Shown here one piece after another: positions 49,343-61,888 of a stretch of DNA of 64,000 bases; position 1 is the first letter of the stretch; every line of letters begins with the position of its first letter. The position numbers and the translations under genes are program-made. The notes below the pieces were generated by a model. The model made no database searches and was not told the DNA's origin. It was given only the letters and a program-made list of their open reading frames with translations. The DNA is from Palaemon carinicauda. Lineage: Eukaryota > Arthropoda > Malacostraca > Decapoda > Palaemonidae. The DNA lies in assembly GCF_036898095.1 (NCBI RefSeq), contig NC_090725.1:317723421-317787420 (forward strand), given 5' to 3'.

Positions 49343-50690
49343 CCACGGCAATGTGATCTGCATTTTTTCTTTTTATTTACTTAATTCTAGACCCTATATT
49401 AAAAATCAATCCCTAAATGTTCAAAGGATTTTACCTCTCGCCACTTCTTCAAATATCTCATCTTCCATTCCCATTCTGTCTTCCTTCTATTTATCTAAAG
49501 GCCACCCTCCTGTGATATTTCAAGACTTTAGGTAAACATTCACTGAAAATTTGCTCTTCTGCTAATAAGTGCATTCTAGAAGAATTACAAAATTCTTGAG
49601 GATAAACATGGGTGACAATACATTTCCATGGAGTACTTTGCTGTTCACTGTAAACTCATTTACTATGCCCATGAACAGACTTATTCCAAAAATCAGTACT
49701 GCAACCATTACTTAAGCATAGTTTAGAGGGACTGCACATAATGCAACTAACTTAGGGTATTTTCATGAAATTAGGTGAACATTTAACATGAGAATAAGCA
49801 CTAAAAAAGTTAACCACAATCATTCAACACCTTTCTTCAACTATCAGATAAAAGTGTGTTTTCTCTAAAAAGAACCTGGTTAAAACTAGAACTTGAGAAA
49901 AATCTTAAACTGGTCTCTTCCAAAACTTTTGGAAACTTAAAACTAAATAGCCTGGAAAAGGAACTATAACAACTTCTAGTTTTTTTTTTATAACACAGCT
50001 ACTTCTTGAGAACAAAGTCTTTTCAAGATTTTCAAGGTACAAAGGAAAGTATGGTACATTATTTCGATAAATGGAAAACAGGATTTGGATCAGAGGGGAA
50101 GTGGTCTCCTACCCTTAACATTATCACCAAGGGTTCGGTGAATGGCAGATCCAAATTTTTGGATATAATGAACTATTTTGGTGGAACACAATTCGAAACT
50201 TTGTGCATAATGATCTACTGATAGCCTACTTTTGTGATCTGTCAGTTGCTGGATTTTCAACTGTCTTAACTTTAGGATGTTATAGATTATCTCAGAAGAC
50301 AATGTTTTGTCAGAAAAATAGTTCTAAAACCAACCAGCCAAGGAACAATATCACTGATCTTGGAGAATACTGATGAGGTACAAGGCCCAAGAGATACCTG
50401 TAACAAGGGCTTGCAAAATCAAAGCACCTGATAAACAAAAATCTAGAAGACATAAGTAACAAGTATGCAACACCAATACAGCTGCAATTACAGGAACAGA
50501 TGAAAATTAGATACAGGACATCAGACAGCCAACTTGCGCAGCTTTCAATTACATCAACAGGTATTGAGTAATTCAATTAAACAAATACAAGTAGACAATC
50601 TGTACCATCGCACATGGCAATACAAGACAAGTAATGTCAGTACCCGTAATATTATCCACAGCAGGACTGGACCCTAACTTCAGTAAATTA
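49343..50690. other. AT-rich DNA without recognised gene
   Basis: Short frames only, no domain recognised. A stretch near 50006-50221 is open but lacks any family resemblance that I can name. Confidence 0.5.
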
Positions 50691-50699
50691 AATTTTAAA

Positions 50700-51025
50700 G
50701 TGGATTGAAAAATAAGACTTCCATTGAACTGGGGAAGCTGTCCTTACTATTGGCACATAATTTATCGCAAACATCGGAAAAAGAAAAAAAAATTATATTT
50801 GGTCATGCTCTTCGCACTCCCCAAGAGCAATTAGTTCACAAAACGTTCAGCTGGGCTCCACAAGGGACTAGAAGAGTTGGAAAACCCAGCCTTACACGAA
50901 TGAGGACTATGAAGCACAAAGTACAATGATGAATGAAGAAGTATTGAATTAAAAGCTAAAGATAGATATGACTGGCAAAATCTTACCAAGGCCCTTTGCA
51001 TCAATAGGCAGATGATGATGATTAC
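50700..51025 (+). pseudogene. LINE 3'-end relic
   Basis: Reads FGHALRTPQEQLVHKTFSW, then APQGTRRVGKPSLTRMRT, and in another frame KDRYDWQNLTKALC, ending in a GATGATGAT tail. This is the usual end of a LINE polyprotein (GHVLR...WxPxGxRxxGRPxxTWRRT...DRxxWxxLVxALC) followed by a short trinucleotide tail. Only about 100 codons survive, frame-broken. Unrelated in position to the LINE fragment at 7135-7713. Confidence 0.65.
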
Positions 51026-51756
51026 AGTTTTGAAAGATTAAATCTTGAAGGATCTAAGAAAGGCTGTCTGCATTGACACCCTTGGCATCAAGTGAAAAAC
51101 AGAAAAGCAAAAAGCTCCTTCAATGTTCCATACTTTCAAATCACAAATTATTGTACCTCAAGAGTTCATTCAAGCACTAGTCCCTGCTCTTGTAGCATAC
51201 ACCAGTCTTGAATCTAGATCCCAATAACTACCAAGGTACCCAATAATGATTGCTGTCAAAGATTGAGCTTTTTAAGGGGGATACAACTTATATTTCATCA
51301 TGTTTCTCATGTTCTTTTAACCAGGTCACTATAGTTATCCAATCACAATTCTGCAACTTTTCTCAACATTGAGAAGATTGCAGTTTAAGCTCACCTTTGA
51401 AGGATGCCATTCTACAAATTAATTTTCTTTTCATTAGAAAACTATCAAAATTGGAAGAACAGAACTTGACCTTTGAATCGTCACCTATAATTAGCTGCAA
51501 ACGTATAAGGAACTGTAACATATTTTGTTAGCCTTTGTCGTGGGCCATCCCCGAACTTTCTCGACATTGTTACATTTAGTGTAGAGACCATTATAAAAGT
51601 AAAATTTGTCCTTTTCTTTTCAATGTCATTACATTAAATCTTACTATTTCCAAGGAGGAAAACTGGAAGGGGGCAGATCTCCCACACCTATCTAACATAA
51701 AAAATTTTCTACCAGGAAATTAAGTGTCTCATACTGAGCATCTTTTTTTCTTGATA
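51026..51756. other. AT-rich DNA without recognised gene
   Basis: Nothing recognised. Confidence 0.5.
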
Positions 51757-54700
51757 TTAACCCTGGATAGGTACGCTCCTCGGACACCCCTTTAAGGGTA
51801 TACTCGGACGCGAACGACCCCGACGCCAAAAAAAATTCTTGAAAAATCAGTTTTTGCAGTAACCTCCTTTTTTCTTTTGCCAAAAAAAACTTCAATGAAT
51901 GCTTAAAACAACTGTATAGATAAATACTACTCATCTGCAGAAAAACTATTTATTATAAATATTTTAAAAAATTAAGTAGAAAAAAAAAAAGACGACATAA
52001 AAATTCATAAAAAAAAAGTTTATACATATATACACAAATCCTTTTAGGAATTGATTCTTGAATGTTTAGGACACATCTTGATGTATTTTGGATGAAGTCA
52101 GACCCATGGAGGTGAAGATCTGAAATGAGAAAAAAAGGGTAACTTTTTTTGGCCAAAAAAATTTGTCCAAATTTCATGAATTTTTTTGGGTACCCAAATG
52201 AAATAGGAAGTGGCTAATTTTTTTAGGGAATAAACATATGTTATCCTAAAATGGAAATATGTAAAAAAATCTTCATTATTTTGTAAATTACATTTATATC
52301 AGGGGCCATATCTAAAGGTAATTTTTTGAGTACTTAGAAATTCCGTAAAAAAATACATATATTTAATATATAATATGATATTTATGCAGGTAAAAATATA
52401 CCAAAATATCACAAATTCTATAGGGAACAAGAATATATATAGATAGGGCAGCTTACGCTTCGGATATGTCCACAAAATGGCCGCCAACCACACTGACTCA
52501 GACTCCCTAATCTGCCACTTGAAATGTAGGAAGGGTATGTCAATTTCAAGGTGTTATTTACTAATCTAATTATTATTGGATATGCATAAAAATTGTATGG
52601 TGGGTTGCTGGATAATTGTTGATTATTTTACGACTATAAAATTAAAATTCTGACCCAAAAAAAAATTTTTGAAGGGAAATAAAATCGAAAAAAAAAATGT
52701 AAAACAATATTTTAGCTAAAAAAATTTGATGATATTCAATCAAAAAAAAAGTAAACAAAATTTTCCGACAAATAAACATCTAGAGGAATCATTACTCTGT
52801 GATTGTTCCTTAGTACGTAGTAATTTTGAAAGAATTGGGAAAAAACGAAAAAATGGCAATCACCGGAAAATCGAACACATACCTATATATACGCCATATC
52901 TGGCTAAAAAAAAGATAGGCATGGGTAGCCAGATCATCTAGAAACACTTTCCAACACTATAAAAATATAAGTTTTGCGACACTACTTGCCAATTCCTTAC
53001 GGTAACATGACTAAGCAAAAAAATGCAAAACAAATAAAAAGGGGCACTCGCGGAAAAATGGCTAACATTCTAATATACGGCATTTCAGAAAAAAAAAAAT
53101 TCAGCCACGTGCTAGGCAAACCATCAAGGCACATTTTCCGACAAATAAACATCTAAATGAATAATTACTCTGTGATAGTTCCTTAGTACGTAGTAATTTT
53201 GAAAGAAATGGGAAAAAACGTAAAAATGGCAATCACCGGAAAATCGAACACATACCTATATATACGCCATATCTGGCTAAAAAAAGAAGATAGGCATGGG
53301 TAGCCAGATCATCTAGAAACACTTTCCAACACTATAAAATTATAAGTTTTGCGACACTACTTGCCAATTCCTTACGGTAACATGACTAAGCAAAAAAATG
53401 CAAAACAAATAAAAGGGGCACTCGTGGAAAAATGGCCATTCTAATATACGGCATTTCAGAAAAAAAAAATTTCAGCCACGTGCTAGGCAAACCATCAAGG
53501 CATATTTTCCGACAAATAAACATATAAATGAAATATTACTCTGTGATAGTTCCTTAGTACGTAGTAATTTTGAAAGAAATGGGAAAAAACGAAAAAATGG
53601 CAATCACAGGAAAATCGAACACATACTTATATATACGCCATATCTGGCTAAAAAAAAAATAGGCATGGGTAGCCAGATCATCTAGAAACACTTTCCAACA
53701 CTATAAAAATATAAGTTTTGCGACACTACTTGCCAATTCCTTACGGTAACATGACTAAGCAAAAAAATGCAAAACAAATAAGGGGCACTCGCGGTAAAAT
53801 GCCCAACATTCTAATATACGGCATCTCAGATAAAAAAAAAAGACATGCACGTGTTAGCCCAACCATCAAGGCACACTTTCTAACACATAAACATGAAAAA
53901 AAAATCAATAATATACGGCAATTCCTTACTACGTAGTAAATTTTTACAAATATTGAAAAAAAACAGAAATTGGCAACCGCAGTTAAATACCCAATATACC
54001 AATAACTACGTCGTATCTGACAAAAACAAAATCACGCATGGGTAGCCAGATCATCTAGACACACTTTCCAACACTAAAAAAGCAAAAGTTTTACGACACT
54101 ATTTCGCAATATCTTACGGAAAAATGACTTGGCAAAAAAATGAAAAAAAATGAAAAAGGGACACTCGCGGTAAAATGCCCGACATTCTAATATACGACAT
54201 CTCAGATAAAAAAAAAGACATGCACGTGTTAGCCCAACCATCAAGGCACACTTTCTAACACATAAACATGAAAAAAAAATGAATAATATACGGCAATTCC
54301 TTACTACGTAGTAATTTTTACAAATATTGAAAAAAAAACAGAAATTGGTAACCGCAGTTAAATACCCAATATACCAATAACTACGTCGTATCTGACAAAA
54401 ACAAAGTCATGCATGGGTAGCCAGATCATCTAGACACACTTTCCAACACTAAACAAGCAAAAGTTTTACGACACTATTTGGCAATATCTTACGGAAAAAT
54501 GACTTGGCAAAAAAATGAAAAAAAATGAAAAAGGGGCACTCGCGGTAAAATGGTCCTCGTGGTGATGAAAGATATTTTAACTAAAAAAAAAAACATGCAC
54601 ATGGTAGCCAAACAATCCACCAAGACTTTCCACAACTGATAACCTATACAAGTTGCACCATTCTACGACAATTTCATAATACGTAATAACTTTGATAATT

Positions 54701-54939
54701 ATGCAAACTACCCTAGAAGGGTAAACTCGGACGCGAACGACCCCGACGCGTCTCAGAAATCGGGGAAGGATTACAGCTACAGCAATGCACATCTGGACAC
54801 TACTAGAGCGTGTAGGGGAGACACCTCCTGCAGGTCGATCACCCACAAATTCAGTCACGGGGGTGAGTCACGTGAGAAAAACCTGTTTTTTTTTGACGCT
54901 CGGGGTCGCAAACGACCCACCGTACCTATCCAGGGTTAA
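51757..54939. mobile_element. TTAA-bordered non-autonomous element with satellite-like core
   Basis: 3183 bases between TTAA (51757-51760) and TTAA (54936-54939). Terminal inverted repeats begin CCCTGGATAGGTACG on both sides. Subterminal ACTCGGACGCGAACGACCCC is present near 51805 and again, in the same orientation, near 54727; GGGTCGCAAACGACCC sits close to the right end. There is no transposase frame. TTAA target and CCC start suggest a piggyBac-mobilised element. The interior is AT-rich and contains an array of about five 370-base units. Confidence 0.7.
52761..54630. repeat. Tandem array of about 370-376 base units
   Basis: Unit starts (TTTTCCGACAAATAAACAT or CTTTCTAACACATAAACAT) at about 52761, 53134, 53505, 53875 and 54251. 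Each unit holds TAGTACGTAGTAATTTT-like, GGGTAGCCAGATCATCTAG and GGGGCACTCGCGG motifs. The last two units form a more similar pair with each other (A-type CACTTTCTAACAC) than with the first three. Confidence 0.88.
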
Positions 54940-56297
54940 TACACTAAGGATCAGAGGTTTGGTGATATTGTTGATAGGGGCATACATATTTCAGAACTGC
55001 CAACAAGGTTTTGGATGTCTTCTGGCATAGTTTATAAAACTCTCTTGACCTGTTCCAAAGCATTTTTAAATGAAATTAGAAGTATCTTATGTAGAGAAAA
55101 TAGATTCAAATCTCGAGAAGTCATTGTTCAGATTATCCGTTCAAAAATTTTAATTTTTCAAAGTATGCTTGAAACAGTCATATAAATTCCATAATTAGAG
55201 ACGTGTCCTAAGAAAGCCATAGATATCTGCACCCCAAACAGACCTTACCCAGTCTAATCCACTAAGGAAAAGGATAAATAAGGAGCTGTTACACATCCTA
55301 GCACCTTCGAGTGCCCCTATACGTTCCTGCTTCTCATTCCTTCGAACGCAGCCGGTTGATTTTAGGGGGCTCTCTATAAAAAGATCAGCATAAAAAATAA
55401 GTATTACAGGTGTATTGAAATAATTCTATTAAGACTTGTAGCTACAATTCTGGAAGGCCTCTCAATGAAGATCCTGGTCAAAACTAAATACTTCAAACTA
55501 GACATTTAGAACTAGCTTCCCAAAAACCTGAACCTTCTGGAACAAGAAACAGCAAAATTACACAAGACTAGAATAATTTCTATTGCCTTCTGGATAAATA
55601 TTTTTTAGCAAAAAAGGTCTTTTCCAAAAATTATGAAGAAAAGAACTTCATAACTGGATGGAAATATGAACAGTAACTGATACCTCTCCCTCAACACTAC
55701 CACAGTAAATGTTCATGTCCCAACTTCACTATCTATTGCAAATTGTTATACATCCAGACTCACTTCTGACACCAAACTGGCCATGAGGAGAATAAGAATA
55801 AACCAGACACAAGCGCTACCCAGACACGGAATCGCAAGCTTTGCACTTTTTCTTTTTTCTAGTCACATATACTGGCGAGAGAAAACTGAAAGTGGCTGAA
55901 GTTTGTATCAGAGTAAGAACAAAATTTGATTTTGAGGGGTAAACACTAATGCAGTATAGGAAAGAAAGCTATGAAAGAAGCAACCAAAGTATCAGGTGTT
56001 TCATATAATTAGAGACAATGAATAGGGGTGCACACAATCATATGAAAGTCTATAAAATATCTCCAAGTAGATAAATCATACTTGAAATCTGTCTTTTGAA
56101 ATAGCATTGAGAATGGAACATTCTAAACCACTATCAATACCCTTGAAATTATGGCAATGAATTAGGTTTTCCATTCAAAAATTTTGAAATAGAATGACAT
56201 TACAAATTTTAGTTTACAAATTTTGTCATACATCAATCCATGAAAAATCATAAGAGACTTAGTATTAAAGATTCAGCAAATTATTTTCAATGCCCCA
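54940..56297. other. AT-rich DNA without recognised gene
   Basis: Nothing recognised. A moderately GC-rich piece around 55240-55380 has no open frame or repeat border. Confidence 0.5.
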
Positions 56298-56480
56298 ATG
56301 AAATAAATTTTTAATATACTTACCTGGTAGTTACATATGTATAGCTTAAATCTCGCGTTTCGATGCGTCAAGACAGAAAATTAGAATTAGTGACAATCGC
56401 CGCCATGACAGTAGGTGGTCATACATGAACGCCATCACTTTTAGGCCATCAGAACAATTCCCAACATTCTTCAGAAATTC
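56298..56480. repeat. Terminal inverted repeat of element F (3' end)
   Basis: Pairs inverted with 63088-63263 (shared AAATCTCGCGTTTCGATGCG and CCGCCATGACAGTAGGTGG). Read in element sense (minus) it contains a consensus splice donor, CAG/GTAAGT, complement of 56318-56326. Confidence 0.85.
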
Positions 56481-56518
56481 CATGTCTCTGTTTTCAGAGG
56501 GGAGGAGGGAGGGTCCTT

Positions 56519-56610
56519 TACATATGTAACTACCAGGTAAGTATATTTGAAAATTTATTACATTTTTAAATATGTAACTTCCCTGGTACTTACATATATA
56601 TAGCTGATTG
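56519..56610. repeat. ICR of element F
   Basis: ACATATGTAACTACCAGGTA (complement of the 56298-56345 end) runs directly into TTTTTAAATATGTAACTTCC and ACATATATATAGCT (complement of the 63225-63263 end). This is the same joined-ends design as in copies B, D and E, although the sequences are unrelated. Confidence 0.82.
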
Positions 56611-57269
56611 ACACCATCGATGGTGGGTTGAAAACCTCATCCCATTGGGAATTTGTATAATTATATAATTATCAATAACTACAATTAGTAGTACTAACAA
56701 TCAGATTCTAACCTGATAAGGATGCTGGCTTCAATGATACTGCCTCATTTCGCCTGCATTCCTTGAGAGATTCAGCGTCCACTCCGTGGGCTGTAAAAAT
56801 CTCTTGGGGCTGCCACAAGGTCCTAGACCTCTAGCATGGCTAGACCACCACCCTTACAAACCTGGCATAGCCAAAGATACTGATTCTGGCGTTATAACCT
56901 GATAAGGAAGCTGGCTTCAATGATACTGCCTCATTTCACCTGCATTCCTTAAGAGACTCAGCGTCCACTCCGTGGGCTGTAAGTCACTTGGGGCTACCAC
57001 AAGGTCCACAACCCTTAGAGTGGCTAGACCACCACCCTTGCAAACCTGGCATAGCCAAGGATACTGATTCTGACCACCTACTCCACATTAAAACTAATTT
57101 GATTTGCATCTCAGATTGACGGAAGGGTGCGACAACCTTCAGACAACCTGTGAACACATTAAAACTAACTTGACTTGCATCCTAGACTGACAGAAGGCTG
57201 TGATAACTTCACAGACAACCTGTGAACACAAGTACAAGAGAAAAGGGGCAAGGGTATATATCAAGTTAT
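56611..57269 (-). other. 3' region of element F
   Basis: Non-coding. Contains a direct repeat of about 180 bases (AACCTGATAAGGATGCTGGC... at 56713 and AACCTGATAAGGAAGCTGGC... at 56897), each with a CGTCCACTCCGTGGGCTGTA block. Confidence 0.6.
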
Positions 57270-58020
57270 CGGGAGGAGGCAGTATACCCTTCTCCAACTA
57301 CGAAGCCGGAGGTAACGTACGGACCCAGAGAACAGCAATCCTCAAAACTGGGTCTGGACCTCTTTGAGATAGCAGTCTGTGAAGATTGATTTCCTTCGTC
57401 AGAAAGTATGCTCCAAAATTGACTTCATTTTATTGTTTGTAAGCCATAAAAATTGCTAAAACTCTAACCTCGTGTGGTTTTACCTTAAGGATAGGGAAAA
57501 CTTCTTATTCACAATCCTGGAGAGCTTTCCTTATTAAATCCTTAATGAAAAAAGCCAGAGTACTCTTTGATAAAGGCAAAGAGGGCTTTTTAACTGAGCA
57601 TCAGAGGTTATCTGTCTCGTCTTTAAAAAGAAAGCCTTGCTGAAGGGAGCAAATTGCATTGTCTCCATTAAAGCCCATCTTCTTGCTGATGACTTTTAAC
57701 TCTCCTAATCTTTTGACTGTTGCCAATGAAATTAGGAAAAGTCTTCTTGATAAGATACTTCCAAGATGCCTTGTCCAACTGTAAAAACCTACTTGAGGTT
57801 AAAAAAGGCCAGGACTATATCCATGTTCCAGGAGGAGGTTGGATTGTCTTTCCTCTTAGTCGTCTCAAAAGATCTAAGGAGATCTGAGAGATCATTGTTA
57901 ACTGACACGCCAGTGTGTCGGTTATGAAAGACGGAGGTTAGTATGCTGCGGTAACCCTTGATGAAAGGTACAGCTAGCTTCTCTTTTGTACGCAGATACA
58001 ACAGAAAAACTCTGCTATAT
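57270..58020 (-). pseudogene. DIRS tyrosine recombinase, element F
   Basis: Minus strand. N-terminal part LRTKEKLAVPFIKGYRSILT; box I recognisable as VKRLGELKVIS (Arg kept, near 57720); box II KPHEVRVLAIF (HxxR, near 57465); tyrosine segment IFTDCYLKEVQTQF near 57355. Stops and frame changes separate these parts. The motif forms (GYRS, KRxGEL, HEVRxxA, YLxxV) are those of the widespread animal DIRS1 lineage. Confidence 0.78.
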
Positions 58021-58089
58021 TGGCTATAGAGGTATTGGTAGTCTATTATTCCTGTACCACAATCTAAAGATGTCCCACTCGGAATAGTA

Positions 58090-58925
58090 AACCCTAATAG
58101 TTGGTAATGATCTGGGTGTATCTACCAGACACTCCACCATCTCCGCAACCCAATGTCTCATGGGCCAAAAAGGAGCTATCATGGTCATGCGGACATTGAG
58201 CAAATCCCTGAATCTTTTCAGGACTGTCCAGGATCTTGAATGGAGGAAAGTGTACATGTTTTGACCTTCCCAGTTCCAAAGAAAAAGCATCCACTGCAAC
58301 TACTTCCTGGTCTGGTATTGGATAGCAAAATACCGGCAACCTCTATGTCATTTGTGAGGCGAAGAGGTCTATCGAGTGTTGACCCCACAACATCCAAAGG
58401 TTGGTGCACACCTTGTGATGTATGGTCCATTTTGCAGTAAGAACTTAGTCTTCTGCTGAGCAGATCCGTCCTGACGCTTTTCTCCCCTTCTAAGAAGTGA
58501 GTAATCAGGGCTTGGTGAATGGCCACTAGCTCTTTGATATCTATGCGTCCTGAGACTCTATCCACAGATCCCAGTCGAGAATCGTATGCGTCAAACAGGG
58601 ACGACATAGACATCTCTAGTTTAGACAGACCAGACACTCGAAGCACGCCGTGTGCGCGAACTAAACCGTGTGCTGATTGCTGCGAGGGATCGTCAACCGT
58701 AGCCGGGTGACCACCAGGGGAAAGTCCTTGCAACATTTTCGAAGTGCCTTGAGCGCGATCTGAACCAATTATCATCCTCAGAAAAATGAAATTCTGTGAG
58801 GGTGATAGTTAAGATTTGGCCAGGTTACCATTAGGCCTAACTGTTGCGTTAAGGGCATTATCCTTTGAAGAGCTTCCAGACACTTTACTTGTGATTCTGC
58901 TCTGAGTGGTCAGTCGTCCAGGAAC
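58090..58925 (-). pseudogene. RT end, RNase H and methyltransferase-like region, element F
   Basis: Minus strand. RT palm remnant with FTRVMSNVTPNF and FLDD, where the following Trp codon is TGA; then LEALQRIMPLTQQLGLMV. RNase H part DIKELVAIHQALITHFLEG and RTDLLSRRLSS; then SIDLFASQ, LPVFCYPIPDQEVVAVDAF and HVHFPPFKIL, homologous to the DLFATSDNKKLP region of copies A-E. Frames change several times. Confidence 0.75.
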
Positions 58926-60447
58926 AAAGAAAATCCTTACTCCCTTTATGTGAAGTTAGGGAGTCACATTGGACATCACCCGGGTAAAAATCCTACTTGT
59001 ACAATGGACTGACGTTCAGAACAGGTTTTCATCCCACCCCCAGGTTTTCGGAACTAGGAAAAGTATGCTGTAAAAACCCCTCCGAGGGAGTGTCCTCTAC
59101 AATTCTATGACTAATTTTGACAGCATAAGGCTTAATTGTTCTTAAAGAGCTGCTGCTTTGTTTCCTGAGTGGACTGTTGTCAACTAAGGGTATCGACGAC
59201 ATGGGAGGCATAACCCGTCTCACTTTTTGATTCGGTTTGTTGTCTTGAGAATCTGCGAGTTTGACCTCCAGTCACAATCCTCCGAGTTCCCCTTAAAGGG
59301 GCTCTTCCACGAAAGAGCTGACGAGTGGGAAGAGCCTCCTTTTTATCCTTGCTAAAAAGCTAGTTGGAAGGATCTATTTAGCAGTCCTAGAGAAAAAATC
59401 TTGCACAGCCTGTTAATCTCCGAATAAGGGACAACCCTGAAGATAAAAAGGAACAACACGTAGTCCTCTTTTTAAAAACTCCAGCCGTGAAAAGGGGAGG
59501 AAAGTTAGAAAGGACCATCCCTCTTGGGCTTATCCAGACAGGCAATCATATGCATCTGAGCCTCGTTCTAAGGGTCTGTGGCTTCTGTGAGAGTTCCGAG
59601 AGTCCAGTCCGTAAGGCTGAAAACTTCTGTTGACTAAAAGTTTCCTTCAGCCGATGGTCCATTTCAGAACTGGACCACATAAACTTCGACTTGCTCATGA
59701 TTGACCTGAGTGAGAAGTAAGCAGGTCTGGATAGGTCTCCTTGGGAGGAGGCAGGAACTCCCAAACCAAAAACTTCCCCCAGACGAATACCACAAACTAG
59801 ATCTGGAAGCCAGTAGAGTTTGAGGAAAAGAAAAAAGGAGGTCTTCCCTAGAACCTTTCTCTTGGACGTCCATTGGTTGAGAGTTAAGAAAACTCTCTTA
59901 ACAGATCTAGCCAGGACCATATTCTTGAAGGATTTTTTTTTTTTTTTTTAAACTCAGCTGTCTGTAATGAATCCTGAGATTCGTCTTCTAATTCGGCTAA
60001 TGGAACATTGATTCCCTGATTCGAATGAGTAGGAGACAAAACCGCGTCATCCTGTCAGTTATTGTCTTCCAAAAAATTCATCTTGCCCTGAAAAAATCTT
60101 GTGAAGGATATCGTCCAGTTGTGAAGAAGTATCACATTTATGTACTGTAAGTCTCGAGGGAGAGGTTCCAGAGCTTCCAGCATAAGATCATCATGCTGTA
60201 AAGAAGCATTAACATCTGTAAACCCATGCGAGGGAAAATCTTGATTGCATGCATCCACCATGCGTTTAGCACGTTGTATGTCAACAGCGTGACGCGAGGG
60301 AGCATTAGTTGCGTGTTCAGAAAATCGCAAAGAAGATAAAAAACTTGTCCATCCTGTTGCGAGGGCAAGTTCCGACTATATGAGTCCATCATGGGTCCAG
60401 ATTGAGACTGTATGTTTCCATGAGAGGTATCAGACTAATGCATGCGT

Positions 60448-60815
60448 CCCGAATGCCGTGAGTCTGCCACGAGCCGTGAGGAAGCGTACGTATCGCGTCC
60501 AGTCAATCGCAAAGAAGAGACAACCGTTTGTCTATAGTGACGTGGGACAAAACCCGACTGCATGCGTCCAGCATATGTCCAGACTGCCGCATGCGTCTAC
60601 TTTGTCGTGAGTTTCCAGACTGCTGCATGCATCCCGAATGCCGTGAGTCTGCCGCGAGCCGTGAGGGAGCGTCAGTATCGCGTCCGGTCAGTGGCGCAAA
60701 AAAGGAGACTGTTTGTCTATCATGACGTGGGGACAAAACCTGACTGCCTGCGTCCAGCATATGTCCAGGCTGACGCATGTGTCAAGGTTGCCGTGAGCTT
60801 TCAGACTGATCAGAT
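60448..60815. repeat. 185-bp tandem duplication in element F gag region
   Basis: CCCGAATGCCGTGAGTCTGC starts at 60448 and again at 60633; the units share GTTTGTCTAT, GACGTGGG and GCGTCCAGCATATGTCCAG. Divergence suggests an old duplication. Confidence 0.8.
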
Positions 60816-60952
60816 TGACGTGAGCTGTCCGTGTGTAGCATACATCTCGCATGAGCAGTAGTCACGTGTCCCGCAGAATGCGAAGGTGAGACAACTGTTT
60901 GACTATCTTGTTGAATGGACAAATTTTAACTCAGCGTCCAGCATACGACCAG

Positions 60953-61071
60953 ACTGGCGTCTGCGTCCAGAATGCTGTGAGGGAGAGACCAGACTGGCCT
61001 GTGTCTGGAATGCCGTGAGGGAGAGACCAGACTGGCGTCTGCATCTGGAATGCCGTGAGGGAGAGACCAGA
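60953..61071. repeat. 39-bp tandem repeat (three units), element F
   Basis: Three successive units containing GAATGCCGTGAGGGAGAGAC and CAGACTGGCGTCTGC. Unit length near 39 is a multiple of three, consistent with former coding sequence. Confidence 0.8.
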
Positions 61072-61888
61072 CTGCTGCATGCGTCCACCCTAACACTTGC
61101 CACAACGCGAGCTGATCGCTGCGAGGGAGCGTTGCTGAGTATTGGAGAACTACGTTGCCCGAAACTATCGGAAGACCGTTTACTTGGTCTATTGCTGTCC
61201 TTAAGATTCTTTTAGGTATAATTTTTTTTTGCCGGAAAATTGTAAGCGTCAGACAAAATAGACCTCATTAATTCAGCCAAATCAGACATGATAAGCGCCG
61301 GTGTGCTAACTGAACGATGTACTGATCGCTGAGAGGTATCGACAACTGTCGATACTTCTAGCGCGCCTTGTGCGCGATCTGAATCGTGTATCGATTGTTG
61401 TAAAATTATCAACAGTATTAGCGTCTGCGTCCAGGTGGTTACCAGGGGAACGACCCTGTGACATTTCCCAATCTGGGGGAAGGGAAGGAGCCTGTACTGA
61501 CGTAAACTGAGCACCTTCTTCATCCGACAGACATTGCTTCTTACGTAATTGTTTCGGTGCTGACACGTCGTCTTTGTCCGAAAGAAACACCTCCAGTGAA
61601 CACCAGTCATCGCAGGACAGTTTATTAGGATATACGTCTCTTGAGTGGTCTAAAACGTAGTGGTTGGCGCCAACCACGTCGCGGTTTTGCGTTATCAAAC
61701 AAAGACGCATACATTTCAACCTCGCCCTTACTGTGGCGAGGGGGAGCGATCTGTACGTTGTTAACATGATCGCGAGGGGAAGTCCGTTCGCTGATCAAAG
61801 TCTGACATATCCTTTGGCCTTTCGACATTCCTTCTCCCAGGGGTTGGGGAGCATGAAAGAGGTCCCGGGCTGGGATTATGACGGACAC

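Larger units (their letters stand above)
59029..61888 (-). pseudogene. Gag-like region of element F with Ser/Arg-rich coding repeats
   Basis: Position (between the 5' end and RT) and composition suggest gag. Visible pieces: PPRHSKGEVEMYASLFDNA near 61700, SDKDDVSAPKQLRKKQCLSD near 61540, and repeated SRHSG/SRQSRRMRQSGHMLDA elements between 61100 and 60440. Broken into many frames. Most of RT between 59030 and 58990 appears deleted. I cannot tie it to the gag of copies A-E by sequence. Confidence 0.5.

Noticed and set aside
50006..50221. 71-codon open frame in AT-rich DNA
   Set aside because: Too short, and no family resemblance to support a gene.
52761..54630. Regularly spaced repeats that could suggest a CRISPR array
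   Set aside because: The units are about 370 bp, contiguous with no unique spacers, in animal DNA and inside a TTAA-bordered element. This is a tandem satellite-like array.
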